DNA of 64,000 nucleotides from Ephydatia muelleri (Eukaryota; Porifera; Demospongiae; Spongillida; Spongillidae). The notes under the pieces were generated by a model. That model was given only the letters and a program-made list of their open reading frames with translations, did no database searches and was not told the DNA's origin. Below, one piece after another: positions 30,130 to 43,917 of the stretch (position 1 is the first letter of the stretch; each line of letters opens with the position of its first letter). The translations under genes were made by a program, and so were the position numbers. The stretch spans positions 6,511,664 to 6,575,663 of the forward strand of contig JABACO010000021.1 of the NCBI GenBank assembly GCA_013339895.1, given 5' to 3'.

Positions 30130-30569
30130 TGGACCTTTTGCCTTCTGACGTCACAAATTGATTGGTTGTGTTTGACATAACATAAGTCCTTATAGGAACT
30201 TCACGAAGAAACACAGCAAGTACTAAATTAATGGTAAATGAATGCCTGACTGTATTCCAAAATGAAGTACCTTCGCCAGTTACGGTGCAAATGTCACAGC
30301 GCTCACAAGTTACCGGAAGTTGCCCCCCCAAAAATCGAAAAGCGCGACTTCGCGTGTCTCATTAGCAACTTCCGCAATGTTTCGTTGCATACAAATCCCT
30401 TACAGAGCTTCATCGTGAAATACAACAAAAATGAAACGTGTGGTAATTTACTTCTCAATAAAAATTTAAAAGGAAAAGCATGTAGGAGCTATGATGGTGA
30501 AGTTATACCATTTTTAAAGTTGCCCCCCCCCCCCAAAATTCATGCGTGACGTCAAAGGCAAAAGGTCCA
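30130..30569. mobile_element. 440-bp MITE-like element
   Basis: Ends are inverted repeats: TGGACCTTTTGCCTTCTGAC on the left and the complement of GTGACGTCAAAGGCAAAAGG plus TCCA on the right, one indel apart. No clear target duplication and no supported ORF. Confidence 0.7.
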
Positions 30570-30879
30570 TTTACATGTATTGTTTACTTACGTAACTTAT
30601 GTCATTGTGTACCTAAACAGTGCTAATACAATTCTGGGCTTTGCCTGATGCAAAAGCACGCTGCGACTCAAAGGTGCTCGATGTGGTCTCGCCAGGGACC
30701 CCTATGTTATTCCGGACGAGTCATGGGTCAGCAAAGCGGATATCACCAATTGATTCTAGATGTGAAGTCACGTTCTTATGCCTGATTTGTGCACCTAGTC
30801 CTTATACTCTAGACGAATTGCATGTAAAATATTGTTAGTAGTATCCAAGGTGGTGTATAATTGTTGCTCTTTTCGGCGT

Positions 30880-32131
30880 GGAAAGGAATGACTGGAGGCG
30901 ATAGCTATGTCAAAGATGGCTGGGTACATAATTTGAAGATGCACCACTTCATTCATACCCGCTGTATCGATATAGGCAAGGTACAACTCACACTAATGTA
31001 TTCAACAATGCAACCTGTACTATACTGGTTTTAGTTTTAGTTCAGTTTAGTTTTACTGCGCATTATGTTGAATATCCCACTACTGAATAATGTGATAAGT
31101 TCTTTTCTGTTTTAAATACAGCTCAAATTAACAAGCCAGCAATCCTCAAAGTGATACCTGAATATGCTGATCAGTTTATTCCTAACTGCAGCAAAAAGGT
31201 GCTTCTTCCTCCTCTCACACAGCTTTATCTACAGCTAGATTATTTGTCACTATTAAATGTCTGTGAAGAGGTTACTAGAAACATGCATGAAGGCAAATGA
31301 GCAGTGACTGATGGTTCTTCAGTAATGCCCCAATATGCTTGATTAGATAACACCAGAAGATGTTGCACAGCTAGAGAAAGCAACAAATGGTCAAGCCAGT
31401 AACAAGAGTTGGTTTCAGTATCATGCTGGCCTAACAGCATCTAAGTTTAAACTGCTGCCAGTACAAATCAAATATGCCATCACAAAGTCTTGTAAAGCAA
31501 ATCTGCTGTCCTCATGCTTATCAATTTTCAACACAAGCAACAAGGTATGCATGCATATATTATAATTATGTATATGTGACATACGCATCTTACTTTGTGG
31601 CATAAAGATGGGGTTGTGCTCATGAAGAAGATGCCATAATAGCATACATTAATGTCACTAAGAGCCAGCACAGCAATGTTAGGGTGCAGAAAACAGGTCT
31701 TTTTCTCAGTCCTGAAAGACCCTATATTGGAGCCTCACCTGATGGCATCATGCAGTGCGACTGCTGTGATAAAAAGATTATTGTAGAAGTACATGTCTAT
31801 CCTGTGACAAATCTGGTTTGGCAAGGGAACAGAAAACTTCTTGCTAAGAAAGAGTAGACTGTAGTCACACTCCTGTGTCTCTTCATCGTCCCACTCCTCT
31901 GTCTCTTCATCATCACACTCCTGTCTCTTCATCATCACACTCCTCTGTCTCTTCATCATCACACTCCTCTGTCTCTTCATCATCACACTCCTCTGTTTTA
32001 ACACAGATTGTGCAATCCAATGGTTTCATTTTGATTGCTTAAGAATACGTTGCCCGCCCAAAGGCAAATGGTATTGCCCCTCTTGTGCTAAAGTGCGGGC
32101 TAAGCATTCTTCAAAGAAAGCAGACAAGTGA
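30880..32131 (+). pseudogene. ISL2EU-type accessory ORF: YqaJ-like nuclease with PHD finger, broken
   Basis: Plus-strand segments follow the order of SWIM/YqaJ proteins carried by ISL2EU-like transposons. About 30880-30979 gives KDGWVHNLKMHHF ending at a GTACAA donor; 31120-31300 gives KPAILKVIPEYADQF and LPPLTQLY; 31345-31545 gives ITPEDVAQLEKAT and WFQYHAGLTASKF (the conserved R/GxTAS step of YqaJ), then a GTATGC donor; 31605-31820 gives GLFLSPERPYIGASPDG and CDCCDKKIIVEVHVY, with the GASPDG and xVEVH nuclease motifs. 32000-32131 encodes the end of a PHD finger (CAIQWFHFDC, KGKWYCPSC) and a stop. An in-frame stop, a frame change and the minisatellite at 31858-31995 interrupt it. Confidence 0.75.
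31858..31995 (-). repeat. Acidic-octapeptide minisatellite, short inverted copy
   Basis: About six copies of a 24-bp unit (with shorter variants) that on the minus strand encodes DDEETEEC. It is the same unit as the large array at 55072-56176 but in the opposite orientation, and lies inside the YqaJ/PHD ORF region. Confidence 0.9.
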
Positions 32132-33956
32132 AAGTAATGACCAATTTATGCATCAATATATATGGGTCAGTTTCCGAGAAAATGAAAAGTGGCTATATAT
32201 GGGATCGTTTCCGCGAAAAGGGACCTAGTGCATATTATAAAATTTGTTATAAAAATGCCTTACGTTTAAATCGCTATAACTTCCGCACTGTAAACGCTAT
32301 CGACTTTCTATTTTCAATACTTCATAGCACACCATTTCTGTATGTAGATCTATATTTTCGTGTCTTACACAAGCTCCGTGCCGACGTTATGAGACCTGAT
32401 TACCCATGGGGTTCGAAACTGCCACATCTTCAGGTAGGAGCGTCCAATTCGTTTCAAATTCAGTGTGTATGTAGAGGGGTCCTGTCGCTATTGATTTTTT
32501 CAGTTCGCTAATTTTTATGTTATCCGTTACGGAGATACAGCTGTGCAAAGTTAATGCACATTTCCTGCTCGATGAGCGCCATTATTGTATGCAACACGGG
32601 TTCCATTCTCCCAATCCACAATAAATTTCGATAACTTCGCCCACATTCTTTCCCTAAAACTAAGCTAGCCGTTCGCAACAATTTTACCTCACCCAGGCAG
32701 CGAGTTTATACCGGTGAATTAAAGGAAGAACGCTTCTCGCTTCGCAAAACGATCGTACCAAATTGATGGACCTGAATGAATCGTTGCAGTATTCTTGCGC
32801 CTCCCACGTCGCGGGGTGGCAGTATTCAACACGGCGTGAGTAAGGCTATTTGCTACGCACTTGCATCATCCTCTAGTCGTGTAATAAAGCTTCCAACTTG
32901 CTATTAGTATAGCCCATGCTAAAATTCTTGTCACGCCCACTCAGATCAGCTACGCTTGCAATGCGGTTGTATTTACAATTTTCAACTCACGCATAATACA
33001 TGAACATGCACCCATGCTGGCTCACACAGTCTCCTGCACTTGTGCACACACTTGAATTGTTGCGTATATAAACCTGTACACCATCGTATGGCATATTCTT
33101 ATGCACAACACTCACGTACAGTACATGTGGCACTACACAATAAACCAGTCTGATGATGATGACACACTTTTACACCACACTTTGTCACATGCACGGGATC
33201 TATTCCATTTAACTGTGTGCATTTTTGAGTGGGTTTATGTACTGAGCTTCTGTACCACTCTCTTAGTTTTTCCCCTGCATTGTTGCCGAAGCATTCCTTA
33301 TAACAACTCCTCTTTGTGCAGGCTGGGGTTTCCCATATAAATGGTTCTTCGTACCTGACATAGAGCTCTCATATGTACATAAGTATGTGTAGCTACATGC
33401 AGCGTCCCATAGGATTGGACGACTGTACGTGCATCGTGTGCTCATAGGATTGGTCCTCTATTTGTGCATCCGATCCCCGTAGGGTTGGTCCTTTGTACAC
33501 ACAGGTACCCTCGTGTCCCTATAGGATTGTTCTTTTGTACATGCATTGTGTCCCCATAGGCCCATATGATTGGTCCTTTGTATGTACATTTTGTCCCTGT
33601 ATATTGATCCTCTGTGTCCCATTGGTTTGGTCTATTGTGCTTGCATACACTGTACATCACTGTATACAACATGCATATGCAAAGAATAACACTATATTTA
33701 CCACAACATGCCTATATATTCCTATGCACTCACATAATCTTTCTCTAGTAGAGAAGTGTGTAATAAAGCTTTCTTATTCTGCATAACGCTTGCTCAACTT
33801 GCTCAACTTCTCATCATTCTTTATGCCTCAACTATTGCTGCTTATGCTGACTTCAAGTCTCTTTTTGCCCGCACCATATGGAGTGTGGTTCACACACCCT
33901 TATGCATGTGTATACGTTGTGCAAATAGCACTGTACAATTCTTGAGCACATCACTT

Positions 33957-33957
<1 letters not shown>

Positions 33958-34004
<47 letters not shown>
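33958..34004. repeat. (CA)n microsatellite in U0
   Basis: Pure CA repeat. Confidence 0.95.
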
Positions 34005-34007
<3 letters not shown>

Positions 34008-34808
34008 AACACAACACTTATGCACCTTGATACATATGGCAACATTATAACACACTCTAATAATGATGGTACATCCAAATACATTCAAGTGTAAGGTCTG
34101 CCTCTCTGAACGTTTCCTCTGCACAGCGTTCTATTCGATGAACAGATTAAGAGGCTATTCTCAATTTCTGTATCCTGCTTTCGTACTCACTGTGGTTTTC
34201 CTCTGCATTGTTGCTTGTAGTCTTCTCTAAAAGAATACTTTTTCCCTCAGTTACACTCACCATCTAGCACTCTATGTTTCACCTGTAAAAGCGTTTGGGA
34301 GTCTGGCAACAGCAGAATAATGAAATTGTTTACTAGCTTGCTAAGGTATGTCTGTGTAAACTTACCACGGGCCCTGACCCACCACAATCTGCAATGATCG
34401 TTAGGTACAATAATATTCATCGCCAAAGGTAACAGTCTAACCTTACAGGCCAACAGTACAATGTTGCATCACTAGTAAATAAGTTTGAATGCAGGGAATT
34501 CAACGAGTGTTATTGCACTCCACTGTTCCTGGCCTAGCCTTCTCACAATTAGTACAAAGTATTGTGCTTCCCATTTCGCTCTTGCTATACCCTTCTAGGA
34601 GTACTTGAACACTCACTTCATTCCCTGCATACAACTAGTGTGACATGCAACACTGTGTGCTGCCTCTTCACGATGCACCACGCATGTAAAGTTTATTATT
34701 ATTAATATTTTGAAGGGTGATGGTCCTGCATGGGCTGTGTTGTTCCTGCATGGACTGTGGCAATGAATTTTATTGTAGCTACCCTATCCTGCAGATTGTG
34801 GTAGGTCA

Positions 34809-34809
<1 letters not shown>

Positions 34810-34861
<52 letters not shown>
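34810..34861. repeat. 52-base C run in U0
   Basis: Uninterrupted poly-C, flanked by sequence (GTGGTAGGT, ACACAGACATAAG) also found in the cores of U1 and U2 where no such run exists. Confidence 0.95.
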
Positions 34862-34862
<1 letters not shown>

Positions 34863-35217
34863 TGGTAGGTTTACACAGACATAAGTAGCAAGTTAAAGTT
34901 TAATATTCATTATCCAACTCTGCACCTCTCTAAGAAAAACATAAAAAAATAAAAAAGCCTCTTACATGCTGACCCATGGAATCCCTTATGACTTGTCCTC
35001 TATTCTCTTTAATTGTCTCAAGCAGTCCTATTGGGATATGATGTATGTACAAAGGACCAGTCCTATGGGACACTACAGTGTACGTGATGTGTACCTACAT
35101 GTATGTCCCTCATGAGCTGTTCAATAGAATAGATCAAGAATACATGTGCAGAGAACACATTCAGTGTACCATCATTAGAGTGTTATTGTTTGTGCCACAT
35201 GTATATATGTGGAAGTG

Positions 35218-35270
<53 letters not shown>
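35218..35270. repeat. (TG)n microsatellite in U0
   Basis: Pure TG repeat; sits in the position occupied by the long TGTGTC arrays in U1/U2. Confidence 0.95.
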
Positions 35271-35278
<8 letters not shown>

Positions 35279-35399
35279 TGGATTTGTGTATGCTGTGGAT
35301 AGGTTGCATGATTTAAGCGGAGAAACAGAGTCAGTGTATGCCAATGCCGTCAAGCAGCCAGGTAACCCAGGCCTTGTCAGGGTAAAGGCGTAAGTTGTG

Positions 35400-36610
35400 G
35401 TTAAAGTTAGAGTGTCATAGAGTGGTGTGAGCTCGCTGGTCGTAGAGATGTGAGCTCACTGGTCGTAGAGTGGTGTGAGCTTGCTGGTCATAGAGTGGTG
35501 TGAGCTCGCTGTTTTTAGAGTGGAGTGTGTTCCACTGTCATAGAGTGGTGTGAGTTTGCTGGTCGTAGAGGTGTGAGTTTGCTGGTCATAGAGGGGTGTG
35601 AGCTCGCTGGTCGTAGAGTGATGTGAGCTTGCTGGTCATAGAGTGATGTGAGCTCGCTGGTCGTAGAGTGGTGTGAGCTCACTGGTCGTAGAGTGGTGTG
35701 AGCTCGCTGTTTGTAGAGTGGTGTGAGCTCGCTAGTCGTAGAATGGTGTGAGCTAGCTGGTTGTAGAGTGGTGTGAGCTCGCTGGTCATAGAATGGTGTG
35801 AGTTCGCTGGTCGTAGAGTGGTGTGAGCTCGCTGGTCATAGAGCGGTGTGAATTCTGGTCGTAGAGTGGTGTGAGCTCGCTGGTCATAGAGTGGTGTGTT
35901 TCACTGGTCGTAGAGTGGTGTGAGCTCGCTGTTTGTAGAGTGGTGTGTGCTCGTTGTTCGTAGAGTGGTGTGAGTTCGCTAGTCGTAAAATGGTGTGAGC
36001 TCGCTGGTCGTAGAGTGGTGTGAGTTCGCTAGTGTAGAATGGTGTGAGCTCGCTGGTCATAGAATGGTGTGAGTTCGCTGGTCGTAGAGTGGTGTGAGCT
36101 CGCTGGTCATAGAGCGGTGTGAATTCTGGTTGTAGAGTGGTGTGAGCTCGCTGGTGGTGTGAGTTTCACTGGTCGTAGAGTGGTGTGAGCTCACTGTTCG
36201 TAGAGTGGTGTGAGCTCACTGGTCGTAGAGTGGTGTGAGCTCGCTGGTGGTGTGAGTTTCACTGGTCGTAGAGTGGTGTGAGCTCGCTGTTTGTAGAGTG
36301 GTGTGAGCTCGCTGGTCGTAGAGTGGTATGAGCTCGCTGGTTGTAGAGTGGTGTGAGCTCGCTGTTTGTAGAGTGGTGTGTGGTCGTTGTTCGTAGAGTG
36401 GTGTGAGTTCGCTAGTCGTAAAATGGTGTGAGCTTGCTGTTCGTAGAGTGGTGTGAGTTTGCTAGTGTAGAATGGTGTGAGCTTGCTGTTCGTAGAGTGG
36501 TGTGAGCTTGCTGTTCGTAGAGTGGTGTGATTTCACTGGGCATAAAGTGGTGTGATTTCACTGGGCATAAAGTGGTGTGAGTTCACTGGTCACAGAGTAG
36601 TGTGAACTCA
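35400..36610. repeat. 25-bp minisatellite in U0
   Basis: About 48 copies of a unit with GTAGAGTGGTGTGAGCTCGC; unit types recur in longer blocks (for example the GCTAGTGTAGAATGG variant), suggesting unequal exchange. Confidence 0.95.
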
Positions 36611-38399
36611 CTGGTGATCACGGGGCCACTGGTGCAGCACATGGCCAGGGGCCAGGCCTTGGCAGAGTGCTCTCCACCACAGCCTGGGACCCAGCACCTG
36701 TGGGTGGCTCACTCCGTGTGCACCAGATGGTGGAGTAGTGCCTGCTGGTGTGGTGGTGAGCCTGCTTGGAACTGGCTGTTGCCATGCATGAAAGGGCTGA
36801 TGTGTGACGCACCACACCAGCACGTCCTCCTTCAACACATCCCAGCGGAGGTTATGCAGCTTATCCATAGCTGCGGCCTGCCAAAAGAGCTGTAATAGCT
36901 CAAGGCTGCTGCCATCGGGTGCGAAGAGCTGGCAGACTTCACCAGCTCAAGAGCAGTTTGGGCGCAATCTGAATGCAATATGTTTCAGGCTTCCATCCAG
37001 GAGCTGAGAACTGAGACCTGTCGCCTGGTGCTGCCCTTCTTAGCCACCTGGCCAACTAGCAACCCGTCATCTAAGGGGAAGGAGTTGGTCAACTGAGCCG
37101 TAGTCAAGGCTATGACTGGAGTGCTGCACACATGAAATTACTTTTATATGGATGCAAACCTGTGAACATATCAACAACAGTTTGGGATGATTTTTGATTG
37201 GATAAGGGTAAGACACCCTGCGTTGGGCACTAATGCCAAGCTTAGGATTGGTTAGGATCATTCATTGAATGCATGTGTAGAAACATATGCTTACATCTCA
37301 GCCTTAGCAGTGGACATGCACTGTACCTAGTACCTATAGAAAGCTTAGTAATACTATGACATAGACTGGTCATGTGCATTAAACTTGCTTTACTACACCT
37401 GTACCTAAACTCTACCTTAGGGTGCATTCATGTACTCTGTGTGAGCTGAAAATTGTGTGGGCAAAAGGAGACCAAAGTTACTGTGAAGTGGTACAGATGC
37501 CACATAGCTGAGTGGGGGAGGGAGGGAATAAAGAATGAGCAGATGAGCAATATGACAAATAGGAAAGCTTTATTACACGTTTCTCCACTGTCAAGAGAAA
37601 GATGATGTGAGTGGGTAGGAACTTTTAAAAAACTTTACACATGTTGCGGTAAAGGTACTGTTTAGGGAGCTAAACAGGTTTTAATGGGCACTAGTAATTC
37701 CCGTTTACACGCATAACCACATCACACTCAAGCCTAACCTTTGTGATATGGGGTAGCCTTACTATTGTCATATGGCGCTGGGCGAGGGCCCCCCTTTGTT
37801 CGCTTATGGTTGCGTAATCAGATGGCCAGCCTCTGGGTATGCATGTATATATAGAGATGCTGCGCAACTCCAGCGCATGCTGCTGGTCAACAGGCGCTGG
37901 AGAGCTTCACCTTTCCCACCCTCCCCTCCACATGTATTTGTACTTTGCTGTATGATGTATTTCTTGCTGATATTCAATTACAGTAAGGCAGGGCGGAGCC
38001 CTGCGGGCTTGTCCCTACAAAGCCGGCTTGCCAAGCCTGGACCAGCGTCCTGGCTTGGTACACAGGTCACACAGTTGGTGACCAGCGTCACCCTGGTGCC
38101 TGTCTAGCCGGCAGACTTTCCCAACGATCCTGGATAGCCAAGCCTGGACCAGCGTCCTGGCTTTGGTACACAGGTCACCCGGTTGTGGTCAGCGGCACTA
38201 GCTGGTGCCACCACTGCCAGGGATTTTGGGTACAGGGACACAGGCTCGTTGGGTACTCCTGCCCTTGCCCCCATTTGCTGCCAATCAGTCACCATGAACG
38301 TTATGCTAGCTTTGCGTTTGGGCATCTGGCGGGGAATTATTAGGTTGATAATTAAATACAGTTATTCTTTGCAACATGTACAATGTATGTGTACCTCTA
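36611..38399. other. U0 core, unrecognised
   Basis: 36600-37080 is more GC-rich than its surroundings and open for 60-97 codons in several overlapping frames, none with a known domain. About 37180-37310 is an inverted relative of 23960-24110. 38028-38205 holds two copies of a 75-bp unit starting GCCAAGCCTGGACCAGCG. Confidence 0.5.
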
Positions 38400-40608
38400 G
38401 AGGACTATGAAGACATGATGTACGTACAAATGATCAATCCTATGGTAAAAGAGGACCAATCCTTTGGGGACATGATGCACGTACAGTGGGCCAATCCTAT
38501 ATGTCGCCACATACCTATGTACATGTGAGGGCTCTATGTCATGTAGGAAGAACCATTTAAACTCAGCCTGCACAGAGAGGAATTGTTATAAGGAATGCTT
38601 CTACAGGCAACAAATTGCCAAGGATTAAACTAAGAGAGTACAGAAGCTCAGTGCATAAACCCCCTCAAAAATGCACACAGTTAAATGGTAGAATGCACGT
38701 GCATGTGGTGTGGGAGTGTGTCATCATCATCAGACTGGTTTATTGTGTGCCACAAGTACTGCATGTATTCGTGAGTGTTGTGCATAAGAATATGTCATAT
38801 GATGGTGTACAGGTTTATATACGCAGCAATGCAAGTGTGTGCACAAATGCATAAAGGTGTGTGAGCCAGCATGAGTGCACTGATGTTCATGTACTATGTG
38901 TGAGCTGAAAGTTGACATTGCATGCGTAGCTGAGTGGGTGTGACAAGAATTTTAGCAAGGGCTAGCGCTACAGCAAATAGGAAAGCTTTATCGCATGACT
39001 AGAGGATGATGCAAGTGCGTAGCAAATACATGTATAGCCTTACGCGAGCCATGTTGAATTCGGCCATCTGCGACGTGGGAGGCGCAGGATTACTGCAATT
39101 AACCATTCGACTCAATCCATTAATTTGGTACGATCGTCTTGCCAAGCGAGACGTCTTCTTCTTCTTCTTCTTTGAATTGTCGCTGCATGGGTGTTGCGAA
39201 CGGTTTTAGGCAGAGTATGGGTGGAGAATGGGCGGAACAAAGAAAGTTATCGAAATTTATTGTGGATTGGGAGAATGGAACCCGGGCTGCATGCAATAAT
39301 TGTGCGAATCGAGCTGGAAATGTGCATTACCTTTGCACAGGTATATCTCCGTAACGGAAAAAGTAAATATTAACAAAAAGAACAACTCAATAGTGACAGG
39401 ACCCCTCTACGTACACACCGAATTGAAAACGATTTGGACGCTCCTACCTGAAGATATGGCGTTTTTGAACCCTATGGGCTATCGGATCTTGTATCGTCGG
39501 CACAGAGTTTATGCAAGACACCAAAATATGAATTTACATACTGAAATGGTGTAGTATGACGTGATGAAAATAGGAAGTCGATAGCGTGTACCGTTCGGGA
39601 GTTACAGCGATTTAAACATAAGGTATTTTTATAACAAATTTTATAATATGCACTAGGTCCCTTTTCGCGGAAACGATCCCATATGGGACAGTTTCCGCAA
39701 AAATTGCCCCACGGATATATTATACAATGGGACAGTTTCCGCGAAAATTGCCCCACGGATATATTATAAAATGTTATAAAAATGCATCGCGGGTGAATCG
39801 CTATAACTTCCCAACGGTTAACGCTATCGACTTCCTATTTTCAACACTTCATACTACACCATTTCGCTACGGGGAAACTTATTTTGGGGCCTTGCACTAG
39901 TTCCTTGCTGATGCTACAAAGTCCGATACCCCATGGGGTTCAAAACCGTCACATCTTCAGCTAGGAGAGTTTAAATCGCTTCAAATTCCGTATGTACATA
40001 CAGGGGTCCTGTTGCTATTGATGTGTTCAGTTCGTTAATTTTTACTCTATCCGTCACGGAGATACAGCTGTGCAAAGTTAATGCACATTTCCCGCTCGAT
40101 TGCACCATTTTTGCATGCAACCCGTGTTCCATTCTCCCAATCCACAATAAATTTTGATAACTTCTTTGTTCCGCCCATTTCTCCCTTAAACTAAGCTAGC
40201 CGTTCCCAACTGTTTTTGTCTCACTCAGGCAGTGAGTTTATGCGGGAAAGTTAAAAGAAGAAGAACGCTGCTCAGTTCCAGACGATCGTACCAAATTAAC
40301 GGACCCCAAGGGAATATAACCTTGCGCCTCCCACGTCGCCGGCAGTATTCAAAACGGCACGCGTAAGGCTATTTGATAAGCACTCACATCATCCTCTAGT
40401 CGTGTAATAAAGCTTTCCTATTTGCCATCATCTTGCTAAAATCATCGTCTTATATCTGCCACGCCCACTCGGCTACGATTTCGGTCTCACACAACTTTCA
40501 GCTCACACATAGTACATGAACTCATGCTGGCTCACACTTGTGCACACACTTGCATTGTTGCGTACATGGCCCTGTACACTATCGTATGGCATATTTTCTT
40601 ATACACAA

Positions 40609-40610
<2 letters not shown>

Positions 40611-40682
<72 letters not shown>
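40611..40682. repeat. (CA)n in left arm of U1
   Basis: Counterpart (TG)n at 45191-45257 in the right arm; in U2 the pair is 46961-47014 and 52537-52630. Confidence 0.95.
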
Positions 40683-40684
<2 letters not shown>

Positions 40685-40949
40685 CTCATGTACAGCATAC
40701 TTGCACACACCAGTTATACATGTGGCAAACAATACACCTGTCTGATGATGGTACAAACACTTTCACTCACAAACATTGTCACATGCACATGTATTCTATT
40801 CAATTCAACTGTACTTGTGCATGCCTGTACAGACCACTGATTCTATGTAAATTTGTGTACCAAGCTTTCTGTACATGTATCGTGTCTCCAAGGATTGAAT
40901 ACATTGTGTCCCCATCTGGTACTCTAAATGTACACAAACATTGCACACT

Positions 40950-41985
40950 TGCACACACACACACCACTGTATAAATGTGGCAATACACATGCAAAAACGC
41001 TCACACACAACATATAGATACACAGACACACACATGACATACACCCACAAACACACACACATATGGACACGGACACACAGGTACACATGGACACACACAC
41101 AACACACAGACACACACACACACACACACAGACACACACACACAGACACACACACATAGACACACACACAACATACACACAGACACACAGACACATACAC
41201 AGACGCACACACACACAGACACACACACACATAGACACACACACATAGACACACACACAACATACACACAGACACACACAGACACACACAGACACACACA
41301 CACACAGACGCACACACACAGACACACAGACACACACAGACACTCACACAGACACATACACACAGACACATACACACAGACACATGCAGGCATGCACAGA
41401 CACACACACACAGACGCACACACAGACACACACACACAGGCACGCATAGACCCACACAACACACTCTGACACGACAGACACATACACAGACACAGACACA
41501 CACAGACATGCACAGAGACACACACAGACATGCACATGAAATACAGACACACACACGACATACACACAGACTCACACACACGACAGACAGACACACAGAC
41601 GTGGGCACACATGGACACACAAGCATAGACACACACATGCACAGACACACACATGCAGACGCACACACATGCACAGACACACACACGCACACACAAGATA
41701 CACACATGCCATACACACACAACAGACACAGACACACAAGCACACAAAGACACACACACGAAATACACAAACACACCTACAGACACACACATGAAATACA
41801 CAGATACGCACACAGATACGCACACAGACATACATGCACACAGACTCATACAAAAAAATACATATAGACACACACAGAGACACACATGCACACACATGGA
41901 CACACAGATACACACACGACATGGACACACAGATACACACACGACATACACACAGACACACACATATACAGACACACATGTAGCT
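40950..41985. repeat. ACACAGACAC-type array, left side of U1
   Basis: Degenerate CA-rich array with regular GAC interruptions. Open in CVCVCV/THTHTH frames on both strands; not coding. Equivalent in U2 is 47280-48345. Confidence 0.95.
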
Positions 41986-42659
41986 ACATGTACCTGTGTG
42001 TATGTACCGTCTCCAAAGTGCGAGCTCTATGTCATATACTCCCAAAGAATTGGTCCTCAGCCCCCATAGGATTGGTGTCCCCTACCACTGTATGCATGTG
42101 GCAAAGTATATCACTGTATTCACCACAGCACTGGGCCCCATGGTACAATATTAAAAAGTGTGTGTGTGTGTGGGGGGGCTGGCTGATTTCTTTTGAGCAA
42201 AATGAATAATTAAATATACAAGTCTACATGTAGAGATGCACGAATTTATTTTTAATCATGATGCGTATGATGTTGTCATCGAAAAAGTTGTTGTCGGCTA
42301 TCATTCCTTGATGAGATTTACACAGTTGGCCAAAAATTGTGGTGTGTGTGTGGAGGGTCCCTGCAGCAACGTGCATAAGACTTTAAGTTCTTACACACTC
42401 ACATCCATCTTTTTGTAGTTAAGTACAATTGTGTAATAAAGCTTTCTTGTTTGGCAAAATCCTTGATCCTTGAACAACTTCTTATCATTCTTTATGCCTC
42501 CACTACTCAGCTAGGTGGCTTGTGTACCAGTTGCAGAGACTTGAGTCTCTCTTTGCCCATACAATATTTAGCTCACACAGAGTACATGAACATGCCCTCA
42601 TGTTGGTTCACACACCCTGATGCATGTGTATATGTTGTGTAAATGCGTCTGTACATCCT

Positions 42660-42660
42660 G

Positions 42661-42748
<88 letters not shown>
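42660..42748. repeat. (CA)n in core of U1
   Basis: 89 bases here; the same locus in U2 (49036-49162) is 127 bases. Confidence 0.95.
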
Positions 42749-43149
42749 AATCTCTGTGTGTTTCCTCTGTATTGTTGCAAGCAGACGTATACTCTTCTCT
42801 CATCTAGCACTCTGTACAAGTGCTCGTCTGACCTGTAAAGCCTTTTCGGAGTACAGTATAATGAATATCGTTACTAGCTTGCTATCGATATGTCTGTGTA
42901 AACTTACCTGACCTACCACGATCTGCAACGATAAGGGAGGTACACTGTACCATCGATATCGCAGGTCTCACAGGCCTACTGTTTTTTCATCAGCACAATG
43001 TTGTGTGTCCCATGTCGTACTAATTGAATGCAGCGAATTAAACGAGTGTACATGAACTCAGATTGCTGTTCCTCACCATAAGTACAAAGTATGTAGTGCC
43101 TTCTACGAGTAGTCATTAAATTTACGCATATAAATTAGTACAGTGTGCT

Positions 43150-43235
43150 GCCTTAGTCTCGTACCCAGAACCAGATTCCCAACAGCTGCGCCACCGCAGC
43201 TGTTGGGAATCTGGGTCTGGGTACGAGACTAAGGC
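43150..43235. mobile_element. 86-bp foldback element in U1 core
   Basis: Near-perfect palindrome: arms begin TTAGTCTCGTACCCAG and meet at AACAGCTGCG/CGCAGCTGTT. Second copy in U2 core at 49549-49624. Confidence 0.88.
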
Positions 43236-43689
43236 TGCCTCTTCTAGAAGGATGTACCAAGCAGTTTTTTTATGAAGGGCGATGGTTCTGCCTGGCGATG
43301 AATTACCCTATCATTGCTGATTGCGGTAGGTCAGGGCCCGTGGTAAGTTTACACAGACACAATGGATAGCAATATTCATCATTCCACAAGCACTCAAGAT
43401 AAACAGAAGCCTCTTGAGCTTGTTAGCAAACCATGGTTACATGTATGACTTGTCCCTTGTGTCAGGGGACAGTCCTATAAGGACACAATGTATGCATAAA
43501 GGACCACTCCTATGACACTACAGTGTACACGTTGCTACATGTACCTACATGTCTCATGGTCTCATGAGCTGTTCAATAGATAGATCAAAAATGCATGTGC
43601 AGAGAAGGCATTCAGTGAGAGAAAATTTGTGTACCATCATTATCAGAGAGCACTACTGTTTTTTTCCACATGAACAACAGTGTGTGCTT

Positions 43690-43883
43690 TGTGTAACACG
43701 TGTCTGTGCACATGTGCGAGTCTGTGTGTATTGTGTGTGTATCTGTGAGTGTGTGTCTGTTGTGTCTGTGCATGTGTGTCTATATGTATTTTGTGTGTGC
43801 GAGTCTGTGTGCAAGTCTGCGTGTCTGTGTGTTTCTGTGTGTGTGTCTGTGTATTTCGTGAGTGTATATATTTCGTGTGTGTG

Positions 43884-43917
<34 letters not shown>

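Larger units (their letters stand above)
32201..39680. mobile_element. Long inverted-repeat element U0 (7.5 kb, older)
   Basis: Ends GGGATCGTTTCCGCGAAAAG and its complement, flanked by ATAT (32197-32200 and 39681-39684). Arms of about 1.3 kb (32201-33480 and 38400-39680) are complementary but visibly diverged. The core holds CA and TG tracts, a 52-base C run, a 25-bp minisatellite and a moderately GC-rich stretch (36600-37080). ORFs in the core have no recognisable domains. Confidence 0.82.

Noticed and set aside
36602-38107. Several 60-110 codon ORFs in the U0 core
   Set aside because: Overlapping frames on both strands, no domain; the moderate GC content alone keeps chance frames open.
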